From Eutypella sp. D-1 (Eukaryota; Ascomycota; Sordariomycetes; Xylariales; Diatrypaceae): 64,000 nt of DNA. The stretch spans positions 558,001-622,000 of the forward strand of contig JAJTTP010000009.1 in the NCBI GenBank assembly GCA_023313575.1. The letters run 5' to 3'. Below are positions 12,611-24,921 of the stretch, one piece after another. The notes under the pieces were generated by a model, which was not told the origin of the DNA, made no database searches, and saw only the letters and a list, made by a program, of their open reading frames with translations. The position numbers and the translations under genes are program-made. Each line of letters starts with the position of its first letter. Within the stretch, counting starts at the first letter, position 1.

Positions 12611-13479
12611 CTACTCGCTCGGGTTTCTCCTCCGCATAGAAATTTTAATGCTTAACGGCCTTGCTCTCTCACTCTTTACTATTGAGCTAGATTCCTCTGT
12701 TCCGTTCCGGTTTTTTTTCTTGGTTTTTGGGGGGGTCATAGAATATGGTCTCGGAAGTATCCAGTTGCGTTGCTAGCTGTTCGTTTCCTCAAGCTAGGTG
12801 CTTGGGGGATGTAAGAGCTCGCTTTGTTGGCATATAACTACCTACTCAATAGTACATAGATTAAGTAGGTGGGTAAAATTGGAAAGCGGAGCAGACTTGG
12901 GTTTCTAATAGAACGGAGGGGCGGAATAGGTAGCTGTCTTCCTGGGAGTTTGACATACCTAGGTTAGTACCCCATAGTTGTGATCTCATCCCTTATCAAG
13001 GGGCTACAGTAGGTTGGACTATTTTATAAAAGGGGGGTTAGCTACAGTCCGATAACCGTCTCATCTTGACGGCCTTTTTATCTTTGTAGACATAGTTTAT
13101 ATGCTCTTTATTCATAAGACTGAGCTGGATAGATCGTATTGCTTCACACTGAGCGAAGGAAGCATCCTAGGCTTATTTTATTAGGAAAGACTTTTTACGT
13201 AGAGAAAGCTCGTCCCTGTAAGTCATTGGGAGGGGGTGGCTCTCGCAAGAGGGAATCGATCATATCAATGTCTGGCTCGCTTCGGCAAAAGAATATGTTA
13301 CCCCTCCGTTGCATTTGACAAGGAAACTCATCCTGTGAGATCAAGTTCCGTGAGAAAGAAACTTCAGCTCACAGGGGACTCCCAAGTCCCAAGTTTGAAC
13401 CATCGCATGATGATGGCCAGAGCGCTTTAGACGTAAGTAAAGGACCTGGATGATCCGGTTTCTATTAGTTGCCTTGCTG

Positions 13480-14313
13480 CACCTGCCGCCGCCTATGTCA
13501 ATACACTTCCGGTTCCATCCAGTGCTCGAACAGCGGATACATTGTCTTCCTCGTCGGTTCTCAGTGCCTCGTTTGACGACACGTTAGGCACCCATCCTCC
13601 GATAAGTGGGTTCGCAAAGCGATGAAGTTGATAAGAGGTTTGAACGCCTCCTCGTCACCGAGTTGCCAAGCAACCCAGAGGGCTTGTGAAAACACCCTGA
13701 GGTTTATCCCCCTCGTTCCTGCGCATCCGCTTGAGGGTACCTCTCAAGCCTCGTTCACAGATGTGAACATATGATCTGAGGAGGTGAATCAAGCTATACT
13801 TCTCCACCAACACCCGTCGGCCAGTACAATGTGTCGAGGTTTCGCCATCCTAACCAATCGACTTCGTCGAAATTACTATGCATGATGTTCAGAAGGGCTC
13901 CCATAAGCTCAGGATCATCATCGGGAAAATCGACAGTCCACTGTCCGCCTTTGACTCGACCAAAAAACATTTGAAGAACTTGGATGCTCGAGTGAGGGTC
14001 TTGGAATATACGCTGTATGCCCTGGCTAACCTGTAGCTATGGAACCTCTCGTAGCTCCTCGCATATCATATCTTTGACTTCATCCGTAAGCACGGGGCGC
14101 TTTGCATATTCTTGCTCACAGGGCTAAACATTTCCCGCGCGACAATATTAAGAGATGGAAAGTCTGATATGCTCTTCGTAGTGGAACACCACACGGCCGC
14201 CTCTCCTTCCGGAGGCGTATTCTACGGCGGCCAGGTGCTGTGTTATAAATGCGGAACACACATTCGCTCGTCCCCGAGACCAAGTGAAGGTCGCCGTACG
14301 CGTCAACAGTCAT
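13480..14313 (-). pseudogene. Decayed BTB/POZ-domain gene
   Basis: Reading the minus strand from 14313 downward gives fragments of a fungal BTB/POZ protein in the correct order but in shifting frames and with stops. In order they are VDAYGDLHLVSGTSECVF (strand 1 of the fold), then QWTVDFPDDDPELMGALL, then VLVEKYSLIHLLRSYVH, then ALWVAWQLGDEEAFKPLINF. These match the usual order in intact fungal BTB proteins: core strand, DDDP helix, 'LYxLxVLVEKYxLxxLL' and a Trp-rich helix. At least three frameshifts and several stops separate them, so no intact product is possible. The 3' boundary is approximate. Family assignment is from motif memory, not a search. Confidence 0.7.
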
Positions 14314-16496
14314 GACCTTTAGTTGTTAATCTAAGACCCGATAGTGTATAGGAGATTCATCTTGATCTCCGTGGGAAGTTGAGGGGTTGTACAAGTTGCA
14401 CCACCGCACCTCATCACCACGCATCCTTATGATGGGTATTATGCCGGGAGAAGCTCATCTGCTAGTCAATATGTTAAGATAAATACGTAATGTCTTGTTT
14501 GATTTACAATGTGATACGAGAGATTGGGGAATAAGTATGAAATAGGAAATATGAGCCGAATATAACGGGGTTATTAAATAGTGTATGGAACTGTAGCTTA
14601 CCGTTCTCTCCTGGAAGTCGATTTCCCTCTTCTTATCTCCTCGTATGATTATGAGTAGGGTGAACCAACCCGAACATATATTAACGAAATGCGAGAAACG
14701 TGCTTGATAGTGATCGAGCAGTTGGTGAAAGAGACTACCTTGACAGGATAATTACTACCTACATACGAACAGTACCTTAGATGGTCTCCAGATACCGCAC
14801 AAATGGCGAAAAGGCACAACAAGGCCAATGTAAATGATATCTTATCCATTACAATGGAATTCTATTATAGTACATTCCTATCAAATAGGCCCCTCTCGTT
14901 TCAGTTGAACAAATTGTCACGTGATAAGGGGGCAGGGGCGTTAGCAGTGGGCACCCCCCTCCTTCCAGAGGCTATGATAGACTAGAATTATCTATAAGTA
15001 GGGGCTTCGCCTCCTGCGGTTTTAGTAGAGGGCTAGAGTTTAATACCTGTTCGACCTTTACCTATATTACAGCGCCTTCACAGTAGCCCTTCGGCTACTA
15101 TCTTTCACTCTGCCTAAAACCTCTGACACAAATAAAGCACATTTGACACAGCTCATCATTACTGGGGTTTGTTATACGGATTGCAAATCCATGAGGCTGC
15201 AATGCAGCAGCGAATCACGCCTTGGTTTTGCAAGCCTTCGAAATGCTCAGTCTATTAGAATAGGGCTTGTAAGCCCATCTTTCTGAGGCCTGCACTACAT
15301 TAAGCCTGTTTGGATGCTATTGTATATGTTATATATATACTCATTAGAGACGGTATTACCTTTCTTTACGGGCAATTGTTGAGTATCGTTATTTCCATGG
15401 TAATATTGTTCGCCCTCCTGGTTTAAAAAGGTCGCTCGTATAGCCATGTTTTATCTCTCGATCTTTTTGTTCCTATCCTGTACTCTGAACTATGCTCCAT
15501 GATAGTGAGCCTATAATTATACCTAGCCTATATAGACCGGACTAGTGTAGGTGGCTTAGCACTAGCATGCCTCCCTTTCACTCGTCGTGTTGATGACTGT
15601 TTGGCTGATATATAGAATGGGAAGTAGGTTGAACTTCTGATTGGATGCCATCTGGGTCGATAACATGCATCCCACCGTAATTCTCCCATTGGGATGGGTT
15701 CTATTGTTGTGACAAGCTGCACCTGATAGGTAACCCTTTGATCATATCCAAGATTGCTTGTCAGTACAGCTTTGCAGTTTTTTTCCTGCACCACTTCTAT
15801 AGTTCTAAAGCGTTTCCTTTTCAGCTAGGCGGAGACTTGTCCACCGCATGCAGTCCCACAACCTCGGCTTACCGACATCGATCGATCACTGGAGCTACTA
15901 CTACATAGCGATCCTGCAAGCCAGGGTGTAAATACGGGAGTCCAGGCTTGCGGCTGGAAGCTTGTAGATAGACTATGCGTCTAGCCTGCCCCGTTCCAAC
16001 CGTCACTAGTACAGAAACAGACTGCTGTAGGGCCATAGTGTAAGGCGCCCGGGCGCAGCCACGCCCCGTCCCCACGCTGACCGCTATAGATCTCAATTGT
16101 GACGTCAAGTCTGGTTGGTTGCCGGGCTCTTTTAGCGGCCAGGCCGGCCAAGAAGGGTCCCCCCCTTCCCAGCCTCCACATGATCCATATTTTGACAAGG
16201 GCACGGCCGGCTATCGGGACAACTGGGGGGATTACCTCTGGGTTGGAAGATCTACTAGATAGTGATCTCGTCCCGCTATGGATATGTTTTTGTTTGCGAT
16301 CACCTTGCTTGCTTGCCGGGCATGGCACATAGATGCTTCGCCGCATGAATCCTGTTTGTCTCTTATTATGCTTTTTTTACGCAGAAAAGAAAAAGAAATG
16401 AAAACAACTTCGTTGGAGACGAAAGAAACTCCCAACAAACAAAAAACAACTCAACTCTGGCAACTCCGATCTCATCATGTTCCTTCTGCTGCTAGC

Positions 16497-16514
16497 AAAA
16501 AAAAAAAAAAAAAA
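16497..16514. repeat. Poly-A run
   Basis: Eighteen consecutive A following an A-rich stretch. Possibly a retrotransposed tail, but no element body is recognisable upstream. Confidence 0.85.
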
Positions 16515-17338
16515 GAAATCATTTTATAACTTACTGACCATACGGTGTAAGCAACTGCCGATAACCATTGTGACCCGGTCACATGATCCTTCGGATGGGT
16601 AGGAGCACAACGTTACTTAGCATCGTATGTTCTGTTGAACCCCGAAGAAACCCACCGTACTATCGTGAAAAAACAGGGGTCATATGTACTATTGGTGGGC
16701 ACCTTGTTGACCGGCATCCGAGAACCCGCAAAGTGATGTGTCCGGGCTTTAGCAAAAAACCTCAACATGGCTTCATGGCTTGCCACGCATGCTGCCTCAG
16801 TCTCCTCCCCAGGAGGAAGAGAAAGAAAAGCCATCGTCGCAAGTTGCAGTATTGCTGCATGGCAGCTTCTATCATACACAGCATCACGATTATGTACTCA
16901 AGGTCTGTTGGACTTTTGATCTTTATTCTCAAGGGCCCGATTGAAGAAATTGTTAGAAGAGTATCCCGGATCATATGTATGATATGTAGTAGAGTACTAG
17001 AGCACAGTAGATCTTCAAGCATTTTGAAAGTGTTCACATATACAGATCGGATATATGCAAGTGCAGGGCATGGATGTTTCCGTGCGTGGTGTTCTATTTT
17101 GACCCAGCCTCGGCACCCAACCGTTAGCGTCGTTCGTGATAATGGATCGACTACCGCCTATTTTACCATTTCCGAGCCAACGAAAAAAGACGATGAAGCT
17201 ATTAACAGCTCGGTCCATTTTTACGTGGTTGGGTGAAGAAGAACTTTGACGTCAGGTCCGCTTCGCCTATACGAGATATCGTCTTTAGTCTATGGCAATG
17301 AACGAGTTGGGAAGTGGGCAGAAGAAGCTGCCAAAAGT

Positions 17339-17345
17339 TATATAA
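17339..17345 (+). promoter_or_regulatory. TATA box of the secreted-protein gene
   Basis: TATATAA lies about 160 bp before the start codon and is followed by a T/C-rich leader (about 17440-17500), the usual layout of a strongly expressed fungal gene. Confidence 0.6.
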
Positions 17346-17502
17346 AGTGCAAGCCTACGCCCTCCATCAAGCTGATTTCATGATAGTACTTCATCCTACC
17401 AAAGCATCCTCAACAACTATACAACATTTAATCATTCTTAAATATTATTCTTCACTCTAATCTACTTAATTCCTTAATCACCCTCCCCAACCCTTAATCA
17501 CC

Positions 17503-18444
17503 ATGTTCTCCAAGAATATCGCTGCTGCCGCCGTTGCGGTCCTGGCTTTTACTGCCTCCGCCGCTCCCGCTTCCAAGCGTCAGGACCCTTGCCAAGACAC
17601 CTACAAGGAGTGTGTTGCGGCCGGAACTCCTGAAGTCGTCTGCAGCTGCAAGCTGACTGCTTGCCTGGGCGAGGACAACGCCCGCAACCGCGAGTGGTGT
17701 GCCAGCGCGACCTCCGGCCTGGAACAACCCTACCCAACTCCTACCTCTATTCCAGGCGGCTGCAACCCCGCTCACCCGGGATCTTGCCCTACCGATTACC
17801 CCACCACCGCCGTCCCTGAGCCTAGCTACACTTCGATCCCGGGCATCCCCGGTGGCTGCAACCCGGCTCACCCGGGTTCTTGCCCCAGTTCCTACTTCAC
17901 CACCGAAGTACCTGAGCCCACCTGGACCCCGATCCCGGGTATTCCAGGCGGCTGCAACCCTGCCCACCCTGGCTCTTGCCCCAGCAATTACTTTACCTAC
18001 CCTGTTGCGCCCACTGCCACCCCTGCTCCCGGCGCTGGGGCTCCCGGCTACCACGACCCGAAGCCGGTTGAGGGCAAGACATGGTCTATCGAAGACATGA
18101 CCCGGTACTGCGGCGAGGGCAACACTGGCTGCGACTACAACTTTGCCGTCAACACCGGCGACAAGACGCAGCGCTGCACCGTGATCCGGATGCCCGGCGC
18201 CAACGCCGCCACCGAGAGCTGGTCTAACGAGCCCTGCACGGACGGATCTGACCTGCGCATCTCCTGGGGTTACGTTGCTGAGCCCGGCCCTGCCTTCGCT
18301 GTCGTCACTGTCAACCGCGGCGACGAGCTGGCCTGGTTCGGTGTTGCCAACATCAATGAGCAGGAGGTCACCCCGTCCAACCCCTTCGGCTCCGGCCAGT
18401 ATGGCAACCTCGGCTCTGAGCAGGTCTACACTTACTCCCAGTAG
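17503..18444 (+). CDS. Secreted cysteine-rich protein with three 32-residue repeats
   Basis: A single exon of 313 residues. The N-terminus is a classical signal peptide ([20 protein letters not shown]) followed by ASKRQ, a likely Kex2 site at Lys-Arg near residue 26. Residues 28-70 form a small Cys-rich module ([21 protein letters not shown]). Three tandem copies of a Pro-rich unit beginning [12 protein letters not shown] start at residues 85, 117 and 149. The C-terminal part (about 190-313) is a folded domain with [23 protein letters not shown] and [10 protein letters not shown]. The architecture resembles small secreted surface proteins or effector-like proteins of plant- and insect-associated fungi. 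Function is unknown. The TATA box and codon use suggest high expression. Confidence 0.88.
   Translation: MFSKNIAAAAVAVLAFTASAAPASKRQDPCQDTYKECVAAGTPEVVCSCKLTACLGEDNARNREWCASATSGLEQPYPTPTSIPGGCNPAHPGSCPTDYPTTAVPEPSYTSIPGIPGGCNPAHPGSCPSSYFTTEVPEPTWTPIPGIPGGCNPAHPGSCPSNYFTYPVAPTATPAPGAGAPGYHDPKPVEGKTWSIEDMTRYCGEGNTGCDYNFAVNTGDKTQRCTVIRMPGANAATESWSNEPCTDGSDLRISWGYVAEPGPAFAVVTVNRGDELAWFGVANINEQEVTPSNPFGSGQYGNLGSEQVYTYSQ
17755..18020 (+). repeat. 96-bp coding tandem repeat, about 2.8 copies
   Basis: Units start at 17755, 17851 and 17947, exactly 96 bp (32 codons) apart. Each opens with [12 protein letters not shown] and continues with a Thr/Pro/Glu-rich spacer. The third is truncated in its second half. 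Both cysteines are kept in every copy. Confidence 0.9.
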
Positions 18445-19727
18445 AGGTCGGTGGAATGATAGTTGCAAATGCCCTACGGGGGCCAACACGAATGATGAAC
18501 GATAGTACGATCACGATCATGATCTGATAGATATTAGTTAGTAATTGGGTAGTATGGCTTGTAATGATTAATCGATTTTCTCTTATGCTTAGTAGCACAT
18601 TCATGTCGTTGTCCCTTCAGAAGTTTTGCTGTCCGCTCTTCGTGATAACAATACTTAATGGTAAGCTCCCAGGCGATTGTTACTGACGACCGCGCACAGG
18701 CTTTGGTCATGAGAACGTTCTGTGGGTGACTTGTAATCTAATTCAAAACGCGTATCTGCTTTTAGAGATGGTTAACAATATACATTATCGGGCGGCTTCT
18801 TGGAAGGCCTACTCTAGACGTTGGTGTCAGTGACAGCCTATGAATGTGGGAATAAATTGAAAATATTTATAAACTACTTAACCAGTTAATGTGTTTTTAC
18901 CTTCATGTTGCCAATACTAGACGAAGCTTACGAGTTGTTCTGTTTCTTAGCTGGTAACCATTCATGAATCGATTGTGCCTCTCCTCTTTGATAGTCTCGT
19001 AACAAATGGCTTTCGGCAGTCATCATACATAAACTCTCATGGTAAGGCCTCATACGAAAGCTATGGATGACCTCTGTATCCGACATGGTCAAATTTTGGT
19101 AAGATTCGCACGCAATTGAGGCCGCCCCTATAGTGGGTCTAAAAGAAAAGGGGGGATTATTTCCTGGTGAAGTGGGTCAACTCATCTCTGGAGATACTAC
19201 TTTCCTGTGCATGGATCTAGGGTCTTCACTACCTTGCACCTAACCATTCCTTGCTTTCAAAGGCCGACTATCACTTGATGGCTATAATGGGCTTATAGGG
19301 CTCCCAAGCCTGTTGCGTGGGTATTGACGGTCTCTGATTGAACAGAAGAAAGCTCGTAGTGTGGAGTGCTCATCAAAACCATGTCCCTTCTTCGCTAATC
19401 AACAACATCCACGGCTTGCGATATCAGCTGGTAAATCGTGAATTAAGTAATTGACGATCTTTTGTGCATGTGCAAATTCACCAAGACACTAGCGTCGCAT
19501 TGCTAAGAATTGGAATGATTGGGGTTGAGTTTTGAGTCACGTGTGGCCATATAGGCGTCATAAGCCTACTCATCTCGCTGCTGCTCGCGGTTCCATCACT
19601 AGTCAATCTCTACCTAAGACGAGAACACCTATTAAATTTAAATCTCAAACCAAAACAAAATATGAGACTAAACATATAAGCCCTCCTATCACACTATACT
19701 TCTAAGCATTTTACTTTAGGGGATAAT
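18445..19727. other. Intergenic, nothing seen
   Basis: No coding signal or repeat was recognised. It carries the 3' flank of the secreted-protein gene and, near 19600-19720, an A-rich leader for the acyltransferase gene. Confidence 0.5.
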
Positions 19728-21350
19728 ATGTCTCCAGCGTCCAGCATGTTATCACGATTCTCTTTACTATTGGATTCGCAGCCCCGGCCTGACCTTCGTC
19801 CAATACCAGGGAGTAAGCCGCTTACATTTGAAGCGGCGGTTCTGCCGCCCCTCATTTACTATGTCGCACTCCTATTTTTGGCTCCCCCGCCGCCCCCGGC
19901 TATTGATTCCGTCTATTTGAGAGCAGTGAGGAATATCCTGGCATCCATAGCCGGATTGCTCTTTTTCCGCTTGCCCCTTGCGTATCACGTCCCACAGAGT
20001 ATTGGATTGACTTACCAGCTTGGCCTTGTTGGCCTCTATGGAGGTTGTAGGGTAGTGGATGCTTTTTTCATCAGCCCCTATCTTTTCATGCACATCCCCA
20101 GAAGAGTCAAATATGTACATCGGTCGAGGATTGAGACTCCGCGACCGGAACACTCCAAGGAAGCCAAAGACTGGTCAAATGGAGGGGTAAGGGAACCGTA
20201 CATCCATAGTGGTAATAACGAAGAGAGCTTCGAGGCGAACATCGGAAGGGCCACTGGTCTAGATGTCACTGAGACATCTAGGAGCTCTGCGATGCATAAC
20301 ACTAAAGTGTCTAATCGGGAAATCGGTCGAAAGACGGCGAAAGAAGCGGCAGGTGTTACACCTAGTAGTGTTGAAGAGACATATTTTTCCCTCCGACGAA
20401 CGTTAAATGGCCCCGATCCAGAACCAGTCCTTGAGACTGCCACTACCGAGTCGGGGTGGCCTCAGTCGTTCCATGATCGGGCGTGTTGGGCACTTGAACT
20501 CGAGCTCAGTATGCGTGGCGTGGGCTTCACTTGGACAACAGCGGATGTTCGCCATACTCGAAAGACGTGGCTTCCCACGGTTGGTAATCGCGTGCACAGC
20601 ATTTTATTCCGCGCACTTCCGGTGCTGTTGGTAAGCTGGGCTGTCATCAAGAGTATCTATATGCGCTACATGGTGCAGTCCGCGGACCTGCCCTCGGAAG
20701 TTGACGGGAGTAAATCTTGGGAGCTGTTCGATGACGAGCTACCATTGCCCATGCAGCTGGCCTTGACAGCTGCACTTGGCGCCTTTCTAATGTCTGCCTT
20801 CTCTTTGGGACATTCTCTATTCGCCATCATGCTCTCGCCGCTCGCACCGAGTCCTCTCGCATTCTTCCCGCCACTGTATAGCACGAGGGTATGGGATATC
20901 ACGTCGGTTCGAAAATTTTGGTCGTACGACTGGCATCGCCTCTTCGCGCGCCTATTTTTAGTGTATGGAGTGTGGCCTGGTGAATGGATGGAGAGGAAGA
21001 TCACAGGAAAGAGTCCCACTGAGCCCGCTGACGTTGGAAAGGTCCTTGGAGGGTTCTTGTCAAGTGCATTTGTCCATTCCTTCTCCGTAAGAGGGGTACT
21101 TGGAGGAGACTGGGGCAGTGCTACGGGCGAAGCTAAGTTCTTCGCTATCAACGGTTTCGCTGTGGTATTTGAGGGCGTAATGGTGCGACTGGTCAGGCAA
21201 TGGAGAAAGAGGAGGGGATGTCCTGACAGATGTTGGTACGACGGATATGTCGGTCGAATATGGTGGCTTACGGTGCTGTTGGGCACTGGTAGGAATTTTG
21301 CGCGGGGCTGGGTCAAGTCTGGCTTGGTTAGAGAGATTGCCTTCATGTGA
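19728..21350 (+). CDS. Wax-synthase-like membrane-bound O-acyltransferase
   Basis: Intact single exon, 540 residues. There are hydrophobic helices near the N-terminus (about 38-55, 68-85, 92-115), a polar cytosolic loop (about 125-270), then further helices. The C-terminal half carries the wax synthase/MBOAT_2 pattern: STRVWDITSVRKFWSYDWHR, then FLSSAFVHSFSVRG with the conserved histidine at residue 450 inside a hydrophobic helix, then GDWGSATGEAKFFAINGFAV. Fungal relatives O-acylate alcohols or secondary metabolites in the ER membrane. The substrate cannot be told from sequence, and no polyketide or terpene synthase lies nearby. The lack of introns is common in this family. Confidence 0.85.
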   Translation: MSPASSMLSRFSLLLDSQPRPDLRPIPGSKPLTFEAAVLPPLIYYVALLFLAPPPPPAIDSVYLRAVRNILASIAGLLFFRLPLAYHVPQSIGLTYQLGLVGLYGGCRVVDAFFISPYLFMHIPRRVKYVHRSRIETPRPEHSKEAKDWSNGGVREPYIHSGNNEESFEANIGRATGLDVTETSRSSAMHNTKVSNREIGRKTAKEAAGVTPSSVEETYFSLRRTLNGPDPEPVLETATTESGWPQSFHDRACWALELELSMRGVGFTWTTADVRHTRKTWLPTVGNRVHSILFRALPVLLVSWAVIKSIYMRYMVQSADLPSEVDGSKSWELFDDELPLPMQLALTAALGAFLMSAFSLGHSLFAIMLSPLAPSPLAFFPPLYSTRVWDITSVRKFWSYDWHRLFARLFLVYGVWPGEWMERKITGKSPTEPADVGKVLGGFLSSAFVHSFSVRGVLGGDWGSATGEAKFFAINGFAVVFEGVMVRLVRQWRKRRGCPDRCWYDGYVGRIWWLTVLLGTGRNFARGWVKSGLVREIAFM

Positions 21351-21654
21351 GTCACGGTTGGCTTAGTCTGGCAACAGTGAGAAGTTTGAGGTGAGAAAAC
21401 GAGGTTTGGAAAATCGAGCAGCCCGGGCGCGATGATGAACTACTGCAGAAGAGCGCCAACGAGAGACGTGAATATATTTGTCAGGTCAATTTAATAAGGG
21501 TCATGGCAAGAGACGAAACTGCGTCTTCATTGTGGCAACTGAAAATAACACGATCTTCCAATGTCTTCATAATGCGTCAATGCTCCGCAATGTCCCAGCC
21601 CTCGCAATGCGTTTCGTACTGCACCTAACAATGCAATAGCATGTCCGTGATATA
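21351..21654. other. Spacer between convergent genes
   Basis: About 300 bp between the ends of the acyltransferase and sugar porter genes. Nothing coding is seen; presumably two 3' untranslated regions. Confidence 0.5.
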
Positions 21655-23910
21655 TCAGGTAGTCGTTCTCTGGACGTTGTTCTTCGGCAGCACAGGATGT
21701 GTCGGATCCTCCACATCTTCAATACTGGTAGCGCTCGGCCTAACATGGAATACGAAGTCCATGTCCTCCAACGGGCGACCTTTGGTCTCTGGATAGAAAA
21801 AATAGATGATCTGCGCCCGTTAGTGTCTGTGCTGTAGGTTCCATAAAAATAGGGGCTAACTTCCCGACAACCCGTAAGAGCGTTGGGTTATCGATACATT
21901 TGTGAGTTCTCCTCGTACTCGGAATTTACCGACTTGAGGAAAGCCGGAGGGTAGATGTCACGTACCGGAACGCAGGCAAAGTTGATGCTCATGAAATAGA
22001 AATAGATTTTGGATCCAATGTTATCCAATCCGACTGGCCAGACTTGAGCTGTGACGATAGAGCCAATAGCACCGCCAGACGCGGAAAAATTGAGGCCTCG
22101 AGCGCGCACCGAAGTGGGGAAGATCTATTAATCTCGTGAGATTTCAATGCATACCGAATGGTGTATTTTGTCAGGATAGAACCGACCTCTGATCCATATA
22201 CCCACGCAGCTGGGCCAAACCCCATGCTGTAGCCAAGGGCATAGATGAAAATGAAAGCAATAGAAGCAATATCGGCGGCGCGATTAGAGTTATCAGGGTA
22301 CACCTCAGGGAACACACCATTGATCTAGGTCACGTAAGCTATGGCACCTTCAGTGATATCCGGGTATCAACTAACCAACATGCCGAGTCCCATGGCGATG
22401 CATCCGCCGATGAGGGTAATTCTTCGGCCTAGGCGATCTATAAGGAACATGTCGATGATAGTCATGCCGATCTTCAATGTTGACTCGATACCCCCAATGA
22501 GCAAGGTAATTCGATTGGAAACACCTAGCTTCTCCAGCAAAGTCGGTAGATAGTATTTCATCGCCGTGGCGCCACACTACAAGAATCCCAAATCAGAAAC
22601 CACTCATGAGCGCGCTCCACCCGGGGCGTCTTACCATTTGTGCCATGAATTGCAGCAAAGAGGCACGCCAGAGCCGATTGAAAAGATGCCGGTTGGTGAA
22701 TAGAGACAACCAATTGGTGCCAGAAGCCTTGTACTCCTCAACATCATCTCGAATCCGGCTAAGCTCAAGGGAAGTCTGGTCTTCTGGAAAGCTCCCTTCA
22801 CGAAGCCAGGTGAGCGATCTTCGGGCCCGTTCGTAATGACCGTGCTCGATCAGCCAGCGTGGACTAAGAGGTTAATACATCCAGGTCGAACATGCAATGT
22901 AGGCGGACTGAGTACTCACGATTCCGGTAGGAAAGGAAGGCCGGCACCGAAGATAAAGCACGGAATGAGGATAACGGCCAGAGAAACGCGCCACGAAATG
23001 TAAATGTCATATTCGGTAGTGTTCCAGAACGTGACGGCATATCCAACCCTGCCAGACTTGTCAGTCAAATCTCGACTGATCTTAGAATGGCTTCCATACC
23101 AGAATCCTGCTGCGAGACCAGCAACGAAACCGACGTGATTTAGCACGACGTATTTGCCGCGCTCTCCTGCTGGGGCAACTTCGCTGCAAGTTGAAGTTAG
23201 TCGACTATTCCGCAGGGGCTGGGCCGGTTCTGCGAACCTTTGATACAGTGGAACTGAAGTCGACACCACGCCAATTCCGAGGCCACAGATGATGCGGCCG
23301 GCGACCATCATGCCATAGGCGTTGGGGCCTCTGGCTCCACATTCGAAGGCATTTCCGATCGCAACGGTCAGCGTACCAATGAGGGCGGCCCAACGACGAC
23401 CAAGCAAGTCGCTGGCTGGATGAGATATAAATATGTAACTTGTCCAAGTGCCCAAATAATAGATTGCTGTTATAAGCCCTTTCGCGGAGGCACTTGGATG
23501 GCCCATGGTTTCCACAAAGCCGGGGTGAACCAGCACGGATGACAGTATGCCAACATTGTAGCTAAGGGCTCATTAGCATCATGCTCATGGACCTCGCAAA
23601 TGGCTGGAAGTGTAATGCTATGGATCACGACCAGGAACCAAGTATTACTACATTAGGCATCGTCATCCTATGATGAATCAAGTACTGCAGGCCTAATATC
23701 TTATACGATGCCTCTTTATTGATGCATCATGGTAGATATGGTAGGCTGTAGACTCAAGCAAGCACGCATAACCTCAGAGCTTGGGGCTGACGGTTTGAGG
23801 GAGAACGATGAGACCAAGACTTACCCCCAGACGAATGAGCCAATGGCGAAGAAGACACACAGGATGTGGAGCCTGAGCACTGCCTTGGGAATAGGGGAAA
23901 TAAAAGGCAT
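21655..23910 (-). CDS. MFS sugar porter, nine exons
   Basis: Exons read on the minus strand are 23825-23910, 23238-23561, 23102-23183, 22920-23050, 22635-22863, 22376-22576, 22196-22324, 21966-22124 and 21655-21810. They keep phase throughout and give 498 residues ending in TGA. Family marks appear in order: WGYNVGILSS in the first helix, SDLLGRRWAALIG after helix 2, GRIICGLGIGVVSTSVPLYQSEVAPAGERG, LPESPRWLIEHG before the central loop, DRLGRR after helix 8, and FYPETKGRPLEDMD after helix 12. Several motifs are only restored by splicing, which supports the model. One donor is unusual (GTCGGT after exon 7). It is probably a plasma-membrane proton symporter for a mono- or disaccharide. Substrate is unknown; the pectin lyase gene 3 kb away makes rhamnose or galacturonate-type sugars a reasonable guess. 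Confidence 0.88.
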
Positions 23911-24921
23911 CTTTTCTTAGGTTTCAATTGCAGCACTCAAATTGAAACAACGTTCCCAGAGATGTTTCACATAATTGACAAGCAGATAGTGAATTAAGTT
24001 TAAATTATAAAAGACAGGGTAAGCAGAGAGGGGAACACAGTGACTCCGTATAATGAGGCTGCCCCCCTCCCTTCAAGGTGTATGGTGGTAGTCGAGCTGG
24101 AGAAACAGTATGCACTATGCTCTCAGTGCGCTCTGGAGGCTTTCATTTTCGCATGCTTCCAAGACCAAGGAGCATCCCATGAGTACCATAGAAATGTGAC
24201 CTGCCCTGGGATTCCTAGGCATGAGCCCATGAAAGCTTGGAAACTTGGGCAAGGCCAACCAAACCCATGCTGTTCCCCGCACTGGACCGAAGAAAGTTCC
24301 GTTCGGCAATGAGGGTTTAACATCCATGGGTTTAACAGACCCGCCACAATATGCAGGCTCAAGCAGTGGAGAGTTCATTCATGCATAGCGAATAACATGT
24401 AGCATGCTGGCATGGGCGTGAGCAGTGTCTTAAAACGTACATGTGCCAAGACCGACACCCTGGAAGAGAGGCGGTTAAATAAGATCTGGACAGGGGTTGA
24501 TGTCTTGACGGCAATCCTAGTTCCTAAACACCGACGAAGTTACTTCGGCCCAATCAAGGAGGCGAACTCTGGGTAATTGCCATTCCTGGCACCGCAGGGA
24601 ATCAAAACAGTAATGACGTGACTGTGCTAATGAATCGTTAAGGCCATGTCTCCATATGTCGACGCAGACCGATGTTCCGAGGTGGATTATAAGAAGGGAT
24701 TGGAATAATGTCCTGTCCGCTCAGGACACGTTTGAACCCGGTTGCACTCGATTTTTGCTACTCCAAATGTGCATGCGTCCGAGTGCCGATGTAGGACACA
24801 CAACACGAGATGAAAACGCAGCGACATCATTCGCTTGACAGTAAGACAAACTCCACGGCTCCTTAAACCCACCCTACTGTCTAACTCAATTGCTGACTAT
24901 CAATCGCGAAGTTCGTTAGGC
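23911..24921. other. Shared upstream region of two divergent transporter genes
   Basis: About 1 kb between the starts of the sugar porter (minus) and the MFS exporter (plus). No gene seen. It may serve as a two-way promoter. Confidence 0.5.

Larger units (their letters stand above)
12278..13479. other. Gene-poor spacer with simple tandem repeats
   Basis: No gene seen. It contains two short tandem repeats (12508-12571 and 12581-12610), several GGTAGGT/CTACCTA strings near 12838-12870, and T-rich stretches. It leads into the decayed BTB gene. Confidence 0.5.
14314..17502. other. Gene-poor, probably relic-bearing spacer
   Basis: No intact gene seen. One long open frame at 16583-17236 (+) lacks any recognisable motif and has no coding-like codon pattern. 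AT-rich parts occur at about 14480-14900 and 15300-15420. An A18 run lies at 16497-16514. A string at about 15175-15225 contains GATTGCAAATCC, as in a tRNA-Cys anticodon arm, but the other cloverleaf arms are absent. The last 160 bases carry the promoter of the secreted-protein gene. Confidence 0.45.

Noticed and set aside
15150..15235. tRNA-Cys-like anticodon arm (GATTGCAAATCC)
   Set aside because: No matching acceptor stem, no canonical box A, and the following hairpin does not give a T arm.
16583..17236. 217-codon plus-strand frame
   Set aside because: No domain or signal, poor codon bias, and no splice-linked extension; probably chance.
17494..18489. 331-codon antisense frame over the secreted-protein gene
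   Set aside because: Shadow of the GC-rich codon pattern of the sense gene.
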